In this document: piece by piece, positions 1 through 11,200 of the stretch | Position numbering within the stretch: position 1 is the stretch's first letter | Layout of the letters: each line of letters starts with the position of its first letter | NCBI GenBank assembly: GCA_009731375.1 | Contig: BJOX01000261.1 | Coordinates: 90,980-154,979, forward strand | Source: Paulinella micropora | Taxonomy: Eukaryota; Cercozoa; Imbricatea; Euglyphida | DNA: 64,000 nucleotides | Direction of reading: 5' to 3' | The notes under the pieces: model-generated | What the model was told of the DNA's origin: nothing | The model's database searches: none | What the model saw: only the letters and a program-made list of their open reading frames with translations | Translations under genes and position numbers: made by a program

Positions 1-36
1 GGCATCAAGCGCTTTGAAGACTCTGCAATAGCCAAG

Positions 37-40
<4 letters not shown>

Positions 41-76
<36 letters not shown>

Positions 77-90
77 CCTCCCTCCCTCTC

Positions 91-183
<93 letters not shown>

Positions 184-190
184 GCATCTC
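41..190. repeat. (CT)n and (CA)n microsatellite
   Basis: Dinucleotide CT tract passing into CA, directly before the acceptor AG of the candidate exon at 202. Bases 1-40 are unique and open in one frame (GIKRFEDSAIAKA), but no donor follows them, so I do not call an exon there. Confidence 0.9.
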
Positions 191-201
191 TCGCTCTCTA
201 G

Positions 202-273
202 GGAATCAAGACCAAAGTCTTGACCACGGCAGAGCTCAAGAAAATCGAGAATGACAAGCTGCAAGCAAGACGG
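202..273 (+). CDS. Candidate exon upstream of the TFIIF beta exons
   Basis: A 72-bp island between two SSRs, bounded by acceptor ...ctctag and donor gtctat, open for 24 codons in phase 0. It encodes a charged, helix-prone peptide ([20 protein letters not shown]). It lies on the same strand as the TFIIF beta exons further right and joins them in phase. Metazoan RAP30 has a similarly charged basic stretch just before its winged helix, so this may be the preceding exon. That assignment is inference, since the peptide alone is not diagnostic. Its 3' half is copied four times in the following (TATC)n tract. Confidence 0.45.
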
Positions 274-354
274 GTCTATCTGTCTATCTATCTATCTATC
301 TATCTATACAAGAAAATCGAGAACGACAAGCTACAAGCAAGATGGGTCTATCTG

Positions 355-415
<61 letters not shown>

Positions 416-416
416 A

Positions 417-492
<76 letters not shown>

Positions 493-533
493 CATACAAG
501 AAAATCGAGAACGATAAGTTACAAGCAAGATGG

Positions 534-584
<51 letters not shown>

Positions 585-585
585 G

Positions 586-624
<39 letters not shown>

Positions 625-629
625 GTCTG

Positions 630-663
<34 letters not shown>

Positions 664-728
664 ATTCCATCTATCTATCTATCTATCTATCTATCCATCT
701 ATCTATCCATCTATCTATCCATCCATCC

Positions 729-775
<47 letters not shown>

Positions 776-813
776 CAAGAAAATCGAAAACGATAAGTTA
801 CAAGCAAGACGGG

Positions 814-857
<44 letters not shown>

Positions 858-918
858 ACTATCTATCTATATATCTATCTATCTATCTGTCTATCGATAA
901 GTTACAATCAAGACGGGT
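274..918 (+). repeat. (TATC)n array carrying four copies of an exon 3' edge
   Basis: A tetranucleotide tract in which the 3' end of the preceding exon plus its donor recurs at about 308-346, 496-533, 776-813 and 895-918. The shared core reads like AAGAAAATCGAGAACGA, and the copies carry small substitutions. All are in the same orientation and lack an acceptor of their own. The unit looks like exon edge plus SSR. Confidence 0.85.
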
Positions 919-1477
<559 letters not shown>

Positions 1478-1480
1478 TAG

Positions 1481-1507
1481 AAAAGGAAGGGCGACCTCAC
1501 ACTATAT
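1481..1507 (+). CDS. Candidate 27-bp microexon
   Basis: Acceptor tgtgtgtag, nine codons (KRKGDLTLY), donor gtatat; phase 0 on both sides, so it joins the exon at 202-273 to the one at 4789-4878 without a shift. The basic content suits the linker before the TFIIF beta winged helix. The call rests only on splice sites and phase. Confidence 0.35.
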
Positions 1508-1544
1508 GTATATGTATCTATTTGCGTTGTATGCAGCATGCGTG

Positions 1545-1579
<35 letters not shown>

Positions 1580-1753
1580 CTCTCTCTTTCTCTCCTCCTC
1601 CTCCACCTCCTCCTCCACCTCCTCATCCTCCACCTCGTCTTCTTCTTCTTCTTCTTCTTCTTCTTCTTCTTCTTCTTCTTCTTCTTCTTCTTCTTCTTCT
1701 TCTTCTTCTTCTACTTCATCATCATCATCGTCTTCATGATCTTACTATTATTA

Positions 1754-1805
<52 letters not shown>

Positions 1806-1881
1806 CATCATCATCATCATCATCATGATCATCATCATCATCATCATCATCATCATTACTATTATTATTATTATGATTTTT
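1508..1881. repeat. (CT)n, (CTC)n, (CTT)n, (ATT)n and (ATC)n tracts
   Basis: Successive SSR tracts leading into the first SINE1 copy. No gene signal seen. Confidence 0.9.
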
Positions 1882-2044
1882 CTGGACCAGTATTTTCATT
1901 GAACATACCGGCCCGTCTGGAAGTGTTGGAACTGCCCTTGCGGGGGTGTCATTAGAGCTTATCGTCAATTCTTCGTACTCCCCTCACGGGTGAGACGATG
2001 GAGGCGCATGTGCAGAAATGCATCAGCCATTGACAGAGAAGCAC
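1882..2044 (+). mobile_element. SINE1 copy, 5' truncated
   Basis: Starts inside the element at CCAGTATTTTCATTG, ends at ...GAGAAGCAC and is followed by a (TTA)n tail. It matches the 3' half of the full copy at 2178. Confidence 0.85.
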
Positions 2045-2078
<34 letters not shown>

Positions 2079-2102
2079 GTTAATTATTATTATTATTATT
2101 TA

Positions 2103-2152
<50 letters not shown>

Positions 2153-2177
2153 CATTATTATTATTATTAATATTATT

Positions 2178-2433
2178 GGACACCGTGATAGCCCAGTGGT
2201 CAAGTTCTACCATCTGGGCCCTGTCGCCAGTTCGATTCCCGTCGGTGCCACCAGTATTTTTCATTGAACATACCGGTCCGTCTGGAACCAGTATTTTCAT
2301 TGAACATACCGGCCCTNNNNNNNNNNATGCGGGGGTGTCATTAGAGCCTATCGTCAATTCTTCGTACTCCCCTCACGGGTGAGACGATGGAGGCGCATGT
2401 GCAGATTTGCATCAGCCATTGACAGAGAAGCAC
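2178..2433 (+). mobile_element. SINE1 copy with tRNA-like head
   Basis: Most complete copy in this cluster. It begins with a tRNA-like head containing an A box (TAGCCCAGTGG) and a B box (GTTCGATTCC) and ends that head with GGTGCCACCA, i.e. an acceptor strand with the CCA triplet. The tRNA-unrelated body contains a duplicated CCAGTATTTTCATTGAACAT segment and ends at GAGAAGCAC before (TTA)n. Gap at 2317-2326. A and B boxes are the internal pol III promoter typical of tRNA-derived SINEs. Mobilisation would depend on a LINE not seen here. Confidence 0.85.
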
Positions 2434-2463
2434 TATTATTATTATTATTATTATGTTATTATT

Positions 2464-2515
2464 AATGGAGGCACATGTCCAGGATCTGGATCTGATGCTA
2501 TAGTCTGAGGAAGCC

Positions 2516-2518
<3 letters not shown>
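2464..2518 (+). mobile_element. SINE1 variant 3' end
   Basis: Shares ATGGAGGC.CATGT.CAG with SINE1, then continues into a different 3' end (CAGGATCTGGATCTGATG...GAGGAAGCC) that again precedes (TTA)n. The same variant end occurs at 3697-3752, pointing to a subfamily. Confidence 0.7.
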
Positions 2519-2589
<71 letters not shown>

Positions 2590-2756
2590 TATTTACTATT
2601 ATTATTATTATTTACTATTATTATTATTATTATTATTATTATCATCATTATTATTATTATTGTTATTATTATCATCATCATCATCATCATTATTATTATT
2701 ATTATTATTATTATTGTTATTATTATTATTATTATCATTATTATTATTATTATTTA

Positions 2757-2964
2757 GGGAGTACATAGGCCATCGGTCCTTTCCATGGGCTGATTGGTAT
2801 AAAGCTCCTAGAGTAATGTTCTATGCCGTCACTTCCTTTATTCCACCGANNNNNNNNNNNNNNNNNNNNNNNNNNNNNNNNNNNNNNNNNNNNNNNNNNN
2901 NNNNNNNNNNNNNNNNNNNNNNNNNNNNNNNNNNNNNNNNNNNNNNNNNNNNNNNNNNNNNNNN
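2757..2964. other. Short unique island and assembly gap
   Basis: About 93 bp of unrecognised unique sequence (2757-2849), then N from 2850 to 2964. Confidence 0.8.
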
Positions 2965-3088
2965 AGTATGTTCATTGAACATACCGGCCCGTCTGGAAGT
3001 GTTGGAACTGCCCTTGCGGGGGTGTCATTAGAGCTTATCGTCAATTCTTCGTACTCCCCTCACGGGTGAGACGATGGAGGCGCATGTG
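2965..3088 (+). mobile_element. SINE1 copy between gaps
   Basis: Body segment with the CATTGAACATACCGG motif through CGCATGTG, cut by gaps on both sides (second gap 3089-3098). Confidence 0.8.
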
Positions 3089-3098
3089 NNNNNNNNNN

Positions 3099-3152
<54 letters not shown>

Positions 3153-3160
3153 GTGATTAT

Positions 3161-3207
<47 letters not shown>

Positions 3208-3230
3208 TTATTATTATTATTATTATTATT

Positions 3231-3470
3231 TCTACCATCTGGGCCCTGTCGCCAGTTCGATTCCCGTCGGTGCCACCAGTATTTTCATTGAACATACCGG
3301 TCTATTTCTGGACCAGTATTTTCATTGAACATACCGGCCCGTCTGGAAGTGTTGGAACTGCCCTTGCGGGGGTGTCATTAGAGCTTATCGTCAATTCTTC
3401 GTACTCCCCTCACGGGTGAGACGATGGAGGCGCATGTGCAGAAATGCATCAGCCATTGACAGAGAAGCAC
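3231..3470 (+). mobile_element. SINE1 copy, truncated within the tRNA-like head
   Basis: Starts in the head before the B box (GTTCGATTCC), has the duplicated body segment and ends at GAGAAGCAC followed by (TTA)n/(CTA)n. Confidence 0.85.
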
Positions 3471-3560
<90 letters not shown>

Positions 3561-3564
3561 ACTA

Positions 3565-3614
<50 letters not shown>

Positions 3615-3656
3615 TTACTAATACTAATACTACTATTATTATTATTATTATTATTA

Positions 3657-3696
<40 letters not shown>

Positions 3697-3700
<4 letters not shown>

Positions 3701-3752
3701 GAGACACATGTCCAGGATCTGGATCTGATGCTATAGTCTGAGGAAGCCTATT
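3697..3752 (+). mobile_element. SINE1 variant 3' end, second copy
   Basis: Same alternative tail as at 2464-2518, with (TTA)n on both sides. Confidence 0.7.
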
Positions 3753-3776
3753 ATTATTATTATTATTATTATTATT

Positions 3777-3998
3777 GGCCGCCAGTTCGATTCCCGTCGG
3801 TGCCACCAGTATTTTCATTGAACATACCGGTCCGTCTGGACCAGTATCTTCATTGAACATACCGGTCCGTCTGGAAGTGTTGGAACTGCCCTTGCGGGGG
3901 TGTCATTAGAGCCTATCGTCAATTCTTCGTACTCCCCTCACGGGTGAGACGATGGAGGCGCATGTGCAGAAATGCATCAGCCATTGACAGAGAAGCAC
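3777..3998 (+). mobile_element. SINE1 copy, truncated just before the B box
   Basis: Begins ggccGCCAGTTCGATTCCC, carries the duplicated CCAGTAT.TTCATTG body segment and ends at GAGAAGCAC with a (TTA)n/(TAG)n tail. Confidence 0.85.
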
Positions 3999-4090
<92 letters not shown>

Positions 4091-4117
4091 TTATAATTAT
4101 TATTATTATTATTATTA

Positions 4118-4151
<34 letters not shown>

Positions 4152-4401
4152 GTGGTCAAGTTCTACCATCTGGGCCCTGTCGCCAGTTCGATTCCCGTCG
4201 GTGCCACCAGTATTTTCATTGAACATACCGGTCTATTTCTGGACCAGTATTTTCATTGAACATACCGGCCCGTCTGGAAGTGTTGGAACTGCCCTTGCGG
4301 GGGTGTCATTAGAGCTTATCGTCAATTCTTCGTACTCCCCTCACGGGTGAGACGATGGAGGCGCATGTGCAGAAATGCATCAGCCATTGACAGAGAAGCA
4401 C
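4152..4401 (+). mobile_element. SINE1 copy, truncated after the A box
   Basis: Begins GTGGTCAAGTTCTACC, contains the B box and the full body, and ends at GAGAAGCAC followed by (TTA)n and (ATC)n. Confidence 0.85.
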
Positions 4402-4458
<57 letters not shown>

Positions 4459-4654
4459 CATCATCATCATCATCATCATTATTATTACTATGTGTGTATA
4501 GAAAGAGTTTCATGACAAGCGCCCCGACAAACGTATGCGCTTGGCAGAAACGGTCTTTCAACTTATGTGCATGTTGTATCATATAATATCATATCATACC
4601 ATGTCCCATACATATCATATCATATCATACCATGTCCCATATCATGTCATGTAG

Positions 4655-4708
4655 CAGGATGTGGACAATCTAATCTTTGCTCTCTTCGACCAGAAGCCGC
4701 AGTACAGC
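4655..4708 (+). pseudogene. Partial upstream copy of the TFIIF beta winged-helix exon
   Basis: Preceded by an intact acceptor (gtag), this copies the first 54 bp of the exon at 4789-4878 with six or so substitutions, then diverges before any donor. The intron piece upstream (gcatgttgtatcata at about 4571 and 4731) is duplicated too, so the repeat unit is intron plus exon 5' part. It is probably a dead decoy exon. Confidence 0.75.
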
Positions 4709-4788
4709 TGTCAGCTGTTTCAACATATATGCATGTTGTATCATAGCAAATCATATCACATCAAATCATATCAAATCATATCGTATAG

Positions 4789-4885
4789 GAGGATGTGGAC
4801 AACCTGATCTTCGCGCTCTTCGACAAGAAGCCGCAGTACAGCTTTCGGGAGATTGAAGAAGAGACACAGCAACCACGCGTATGTG

Positions 4886-4956
<71 letters not shown>

Positions 4957-5027
4957 CGTATGTGTGTGTGCGTGCGTGCGTGCGCGTGCGTGCGCGTATG
5001 TGTGTGTGTGTGTGCGTGCACGTGCGC

Positions 5028-5094
<67 letters not shown>

Positions 5095-5095
5095 C

Positions 5096-5153
<58 letters not shown>

Positions 5154-5177
5154 TATATATATATATAGAGAGAGAGA

Positions 5178-5209
<32 letters not shown>

Positions 5210-5560
5210 NNNNNNNNNNNNNNNNNNNNNNNNNNNNNNNNNNNNNNNNNNNNNNNNNNNNNNNNNNNNNNNNNNNNNNNNNNNNNNNNNNNNNNNNNNN
5301 NNNNNNNNNNNNNNNNNNNNNNNNNNNNNNNNNNNNNNNNNNNNNNNNNNNNNNNNNNNNNNNNNNNNNNNNNNNNNNNNNNNNNNNNNNNNNNNNNNNN
5401 NNNNNNNNNNNNNNNNNNNNNNNNNNNNNNNNNNNNNNNNNNNNNNNNNNNNNNNNNNNNNNNNNNNNNNNNNNNNNNNNNNNNNNNNNNNNNNNNNNNN
5501 NNNNNNNNNNNNNNNNNNNNNNNNNNNNNNNNNNNNNNNNNNNNNNNNNNNNNNNNNNNN

Positions 5561-5620
<60 letters not shown>

Positions 5621-5742
5621 CGCAGACAGACAGACAGGCAGAGACAGAAACAGAGACAGTCTCCTCCTCCTCCTCCTTCTATTCCTTTGTGCTTTATCTT
5701 CTACTCGCTTGCTCTATCTATCTATCTATCTATCTGTCTATC

Positions 5743-5805
<63 letters not shown>

Positions 5806-6050
5806 TTATCTATCTCCATCCATCTCTACCTACCTACCTACCTACCTACCCACCTACCCACCTACCCACCTACCTACCTACCTACCCACCCACCTACTTA
5901 CCTACCTACCTATCTATTTATCTGTGCATGTAGTCCTTTCTCAAGTCCAAGCTATCGGAGCTGTGTGACTATGACGACAGAAGCAAGGTTAGCCACATGC
6001 TCCTACATACATACATACATACATACATACATACATACATACATAATGCA

Positions 6051-6081
<31 letters not shown>

Positions 6082-6172
6082 GTAGTTCTACGTGCTGAAG
6101 CCCGAGCATCGTCTCTCCACTTCCAGCACCCTAGTCAAGAAAGAAGTTAAGCCTGAGCCAAAGTTTTCGTGA
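4789..6172 (+). CDS. TFIIF beta subunit (RAP30-like), three C-terminal exons
   Basis: Exons 4789-4878 (30 codons), 5934-5987 (18) and 6086-6172 (29 with TGA), all phase 0 with GT-AG borders (gtatgt/tgtag; gttagc/tgtag). Together they encode the winged-helix DNA-binding domain at the C terminus of the small TFIIF subunit. Key segments are [22 protein letters not shown] joined to [18 protein letters not shown], and FYVLKPEH. They line up with the family pattern (hydrophobic-x-LF, QP-x-x-FLK-x-x-L, LKPE) known from animals and plants. TFIIF is a general factor that binds RNA polymerase II and helps initiation in the nucleus. After LKPEH comes a short Ser/Thr- and Lys/Glu-rich tail. The N-terminal dimerisation domain lies outside the window. 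The 1,055-bp intron 4879-5933 is SSR plus a gap. Confidence 0.85.
4879..5933 (+). repeat. SSR intron of TFIIF beta with gap
   Basis: (GT)n, (GA)n, (CAGA)n, (TATC)n and (TACC)n tracts, with the assembly gap 5210-5560. The intron ends tgcatgtag. Confidence 0.85.
5988..6085 (+). repeat. Short (CATA)n intron
   Basis: 98-bp intron, gttagc to atgtag, almost all (CATA)n. Confidence 0.85.
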
Positions 6173-6422
6173 ATTTCCTTTCTCCCCTCCCCCATCCCCC
6201 CTCTCCTCTTATCCACTTCCAGCAGACTGGTCAAAACCATCTTATCCACTTCCAGCACACTTGTCGAAAAACAAGTCAAGCTTGAGCCCAAGTTCCCTTG
6301 AATTCAACATTCTCTTGAATCTCTTTCCTTGTCATCTCTTGTGTTCTCCCCTCTCCTCGTCGCTCCACTTCCAGCTCACTAGTCAACAAGGAAGTCACCT
6401 AAGCCCTAGTTCCCGTGAGTCT
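6173..6422 (+). repeat. Decayed tandem copies of the TFIIF beta C-terminal tail
   Basis: The coding segment 6115-6172 (CCACTTCCAGCACCCTAGTC... through the stop) recurs at about 6209-6238 (partial), 6240-6303 and 6362-6422, separated by CT-rich spacers. The copies lie after the stop codon, so they would be 3' UTR or downstream DNA. They carry substitutions and small indels. Confidence 0.75.
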
Positions 6423-6501
6423 TCCCTCTCGCCTCTCCTCTTCTCCTTGCCTTTTACTATCTTTTGTTTCCTCTTCTCCTCTTCTCTCTGCTCTGTACTT
6501 T

Positions 6502-6540
<39 letters not shown>

Positions 6541-6554
6541 TACACACACACACA

Positions 6555-6585
<31 letters not shown>

Positions 6586-6607
6586 CCTCTCTCCCTCTCT
6601 CCCTCTC

Positions 6608-6647
<40 letters not shown>

Positions 6648-7132
6648 TTGAAAACTTGAGCAGTTCGGAACGGTATCACTAACTGTGGCAAGCTTTTTCT
6701 GCCAGCCTCACAGTCAATTACCTTTTCTCCCTGCATTTGCCTTCAAACCGTTCGGCTTTGTCAACTTCAACCTTGGTTTCAACTTTTGGGGCCTTTACTC
6801 TCTGGAGCGGGCCGCTACAAAGACATTCTCATCCTCTCGCTAGTATTGTGACTTTTGTTATTGCAGTGATCAGTAGTAGCAAAATAGTTGACACACGTTG
6901 AAGTGCCCCCCCTGATCCATCTAATAGTTCCGTTCGTCTAATACCAGTCAATATACAACTGTGTTTCCTTATCGTATTATGATATTAATATTAATATAAT
7001 ATAATACTTATTGGTATCTTTTTTTTACGCAAACACTTTTAATAATATTAATACAATGCAATGCCACTTGTAAGTGTATTGTCATGGAAGTTCCGCCTTA
7101 ATACATGACTGTGTCACGTTGTTCAGAACCAG
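6423..7132. other. Intergenic, convergent gene ends
   Basis: CT/CA SSR (about 6500-6650), then unique sequence that becomes AT-rich around 6960-7060. I see no coding exon. It separates the end of TFIIF beta from the gypsy insertion and, beyond that, the end of the epimerase gene. Confidence 0.6.
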
Positions 7133-7367
7133 TGTAATGCCCCCAACGATAGCTCGTAAAAAGTCGGTAATACAACCAAACACAGTCCTCAAGAATGAGA
7201 ATGATGTCTCGTTATATTAGCTCAGTGAAGCCAAAAAGGAAAACGGCAACAGACCAGGAATAAAATGGCATCAGGTCCAATCCGGACAAATAATACTGAA
7301 AAACAAGCTGGTGCACCTGTCACCAGGAAAAGATACTTTTTACCGGCTATCCGGTGGTGATGCCTAC
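7133..7367 (-). repeat. 3' LTR of element 1
   Basis: 235 bp, from TGTAATGCCCCC to GATGCCTAC on the plus strand. The inner boundary is fixed because the right LTR and element 2 both diverge exactly after GCCTAC. Confidence 0.92.
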
Positions 7368-7686
7368 TGTACCCCCTACCGATTTTATGACGGAAATAGC
7401 ATTTTCGTCATACACCTTCTGATTTCTTTCTGCAAATAGTATGCGCTATGGAGTCATGCCACACAGCGCATCGACCCACGGATAGACGCTAAAAGACGAT
7501 AAATATATCCTCATACGGCACGTCAAAGCGGATTCTCTAGCCTTTCTTGTAAATTTCAAACTCCTTCCCCTCAATTTCTTTTTTTTTTTTTTTCTGCAGT
7601 ATGTCAAGAACAAACGTACTTTTAATAAAAAAATACAAGCAACGTGGTGCTGTAGTACGATTCCCCCTTTGATCTCCTTCTTCTTA

Positions 7687-7723
<37 letters not shown>

Positions 7724-8226
7724 TATTATTATTATTCACAGGGAGATCGTAAGTACATTGTCTTTTTTAATGACATACCCTTGTATAAGGCGGATATCCT
7801 ATGATATAATATTAGGGGGCCAGTCCTAATAGCTATATCCGAAGTCGAGGTGTATGTACCCGACCCTGCGATATACCGACACAAGTAGAGATTGACCGTG
7901 CTCAGGTACGACAGTATATAATCTATCGTAAAAAATAATTTAATGAAAGTTTCAGAGAACATTTCATTTTCGAGAACATCATCCCAGGACTTGGAAAGGG
8001 TCATACCCGGGAACACCATCGCTCAATACACTAGCGATCCCCGTATACGGTGTAGTATCATCGTCGATCGACCTTTCGCACTCGTATGTTGCGATCGAAT
8101 GCCAAGTTATATCACTGAGTCTTTTTAATATTCATATTGATAACTGATGATGCATGATCAAATCATGATACGCCGTGGGCAATCAATCAGTTTATTTGAG
8201 ACGCATAAAGAAAAATAGTTTCTTTG
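7368..8226 (-). other. 3' noncoding region of element 1
   Basis: 859 bp between the pol stop and the 3' LTR. Blocks of it are recognisably conserved in element 2 (60642-61417), for example GTACATTGTCTTT and CGACACAAGTAGAGA, although no long ORF is shared. A purine-rich stretch next to the LTR (minus-strand GGTAGGGGGTA, about 7369-7379) is the candidate polypurine tract. It also contains a (TTA)n microsatellite near 7690-7735. Confidence 0.75.
7386..7412. other. Conserved hairpin in element 1
   Basis: TATGACGGAAAT, loop AGC, ATTTTCGTCATA: a 12-bp stem with one G-T wobble on the plus strand. Element 2 has the same hairpin with a 14-bp stem (60660-60690). Confidence 0.75.
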
Positions 8227-11200
8227 TCACTGCCTTCGTCGTCTGGCGCGGATTTCTTTGCCTGGTGGAGGACCACCAACAAAAGTCAGATCGAACTTTG
8301 ACTGTTCGAGAATGTCCCAGATCTTATTAGGGATTCCGCCCAACGATAATTCAAAAGGGACATCAAGCACTCCTCTTGGCAGTGTCTGAATGGTCCACGC
8401 AGTGTAATCCTTGTCTCTGGGAGTAATTGTATCATCCCATGTCTCGAGACTTTTTGCGTCTTTATATACTGGCAGATAATGTCTTGCCTTTGGATCCTCA
8501 ACCGGGTCCATACTTCTCCAGAACTGGAGTATCGGTTGTACTATCTTTGCGGCTGATGATATTTTGAGTGTCCGTGTGACACGCATCTGTCGTGGGACCG
8601 CCACGACCCGCATCAAGTATAAGTCTGAGAGAGTGTCATCAGCGACATGTTGTTCCGCTGGTCTCATCAGATAGAAAACATTTTTCACCCATGCGATGGT
8701 TGCTATCGCATCGCCTTCCTTCCATCGCTCATGGACAATCTCAACGTTGCCCGCGTTTGGGTCAGTGTCCGTCCCCTCCTCCTCCTGGTGGACGTCCTTT
8801 GATCTCATCGACCTCATCGCCTTCCTCGGTTGGTCGTTGATAAGATCATTCCGCGCTCTCCTTAGCTGCGCCTCTGTGATCTTCTCCTTCTTTCCGCTAT
8901 GCTCTCGCGGAGACTTGGACTGAGTCCCCACCGCGCTTATGCGGTCAGTCTTCTCCTTGCTGTCCACCTCACTCTCCTCCTTCTCAGCTATCGGTGCCCG
9001 ATAAGCATCGTCTTGGTCTATGCCAGCCTCCTTGTGGATGGGCGGCACCTCTTTGAAATCATCCTTCATCCGTTTTAACGCCTCCTCAACGGATTCATCT
9101 TCCAGTAAGAAGGGATCATACTTAATCAGCCTTCTTACATTCACAATTTGCACCTTCCCTCTACCCCTGATCTTGTAATTCAGAGGTCCCGTCTGTTCCA
9201 TAATCTGATAAGGTCCTTTCCAGTGAGTGAACAGCTTAGAGCTGACTCCCTTCGGGACTTGAGGATGGTACAATAGTACAATATCCCCGACCTGGAACTT
9301 GATCTGATCCAAGTGCGCTTGTCGCACCCCTTCAGCATCAGTCTTTCGGCGCTCCGCCTCTCTATGCGCCCTGACTATTTGTTCCGCCTCCATCTTCACT
9401 CTAAGTCTCATCCCAAACAACTCATCCGCATCCGCCCAAGTGTCTTTTGGGTGAAGGAGCGAAGTCGGGATATCAGGCTCACGCCCATATACTAACTGAT
9501 ATGGCGAGATTGAGCTCTTCGAGCCTCCTAACGCCGTAGAGGGTAGACAGTTCATTGCAAACGCAAATGATGGTGCTGCCTCGACCCATGCTCTTTGATT
9601 CTCCTTCTTCGTGCAATACATCTTTAGCGAGGCTTTGAGGGGTCTGTGTACCCGCTCGATTTTCCCATTTGCTCGCGGGTTATAGGCAGTAACATATTGC
9701 CATTTCATCCCGTAATACTTAGATAGTTTGTCGATGACCTCGTTATTAAAGTCCGAGCCTCGATCAGAACATATCTTTCTTGGTACTCCGATCTGTGAGA
9801 TGATCCTATCGATCAGCGCCTCGGCCGTCGTCTTGCCGGTAACGTCTTTGACAGGGATGATCCACACATAGTTGGTGGCTCTGTCAATAGCCGTAAGGAG
9901 GTATTTGTAACCATCCTTCGATTCTGGGAAAGGTCCCACATGATCAATGTGTATAAACTCAAACATCCCCGCATGAAGAGGAAATTCGCCAATCAGGCCG
10001 AAATTTGCCTTCAGTGGTGTTTTGTTTATCTTGCACGGGATGCATGCATCCACCGCCTGATCTATCTCCTCCTTCATCTTCTTCCACCAGAATCGCCTCG
10101 CTACGAACATATGAGTTCGTTGTCGACCCGGATGCGCCAAAAGTGGGCAATTGTGGGCTGCGACAAATATAAATCGTCTCAGACTCTCCGGTACCCAAAG
10201 GGTCCATTTGTCCGGCTGTGACGCATAGCGACCGTGAAGGCCCTTGTACCACAGTAGACCATCTCTCCATCCCATCTCCTTCATCTGATCTTTGATCGCT
10301 TTCGTCATCCGTAGCTCATCCGGGTTCTGATATAACTGTATCAGTTCTTTAAACTCCGGATCTTGAGCCTGTTGTTGCCTCCATGCGGTAGGCGAGGCTA
10401 TATGGATAGTACCATCTTCTAGCCGTACCCCGATTCTTTCCGGGTCATCGTCTAGGTCACTTCTCCGCTCTTGAGGAGGCTCCGCATAAACTTCCTGCGT
10501 CTCCTCTTCCTCTCTTATGTTCGCCTTCGCATTCTCATATACCTCATAGGACCACTCAGCGTCCTCCTGGGTATGTAGCTCACAACATATCCCGTGATCC
10601 GGGCCTTGTGGACTGTACCGTAGACCTGTGCGGTCATATCGGACTCCACTCGCCATCTCCATCGCCTCAATGTGGCTGACCTCATACACCTTGTCAGTGG
10701 ACAAGTCTTCCATCTCCACCGTGGACACCAACGCCGATACTTCTGAGTTAAACTCTAGCCTAGAGAGGCTATCAGCGACCACATTTCGCTTTCCCGGTAG
10801 ATGGACCATTGTAAAATCGAAACAAGACAAGAACGCTTGCCACCGCGCCAGCCGTCCCGTCTGTTCATGATTCATCAACCATAACAGGTTATGATGATCA
10901 GTTCTGACAGTAAATTGAGGTCCTCCCCACAAATACTCTCTGAGCCTCTTGAGGGCCCATACTACCGCCAACGCCTCTCTTTGCCTTGTGCAATAGTTTC
11001 TCTCCGCCGCACACAACTTCCTACTAATAAACATGATTGGGCGTAATTTCTTCTCCTCATCCTCTTGTTGTAATACAGCCCCAATCGCAAACTTAGATGC
11101 GTCTGTATCGACTACGAATTGTTTCGTAAAGTCGGGCATCGTTAACACCAGTCCTCCGTCTTTCGGGTCTTTGTAAATGAGATCTTTGAGCGCATGAAAC

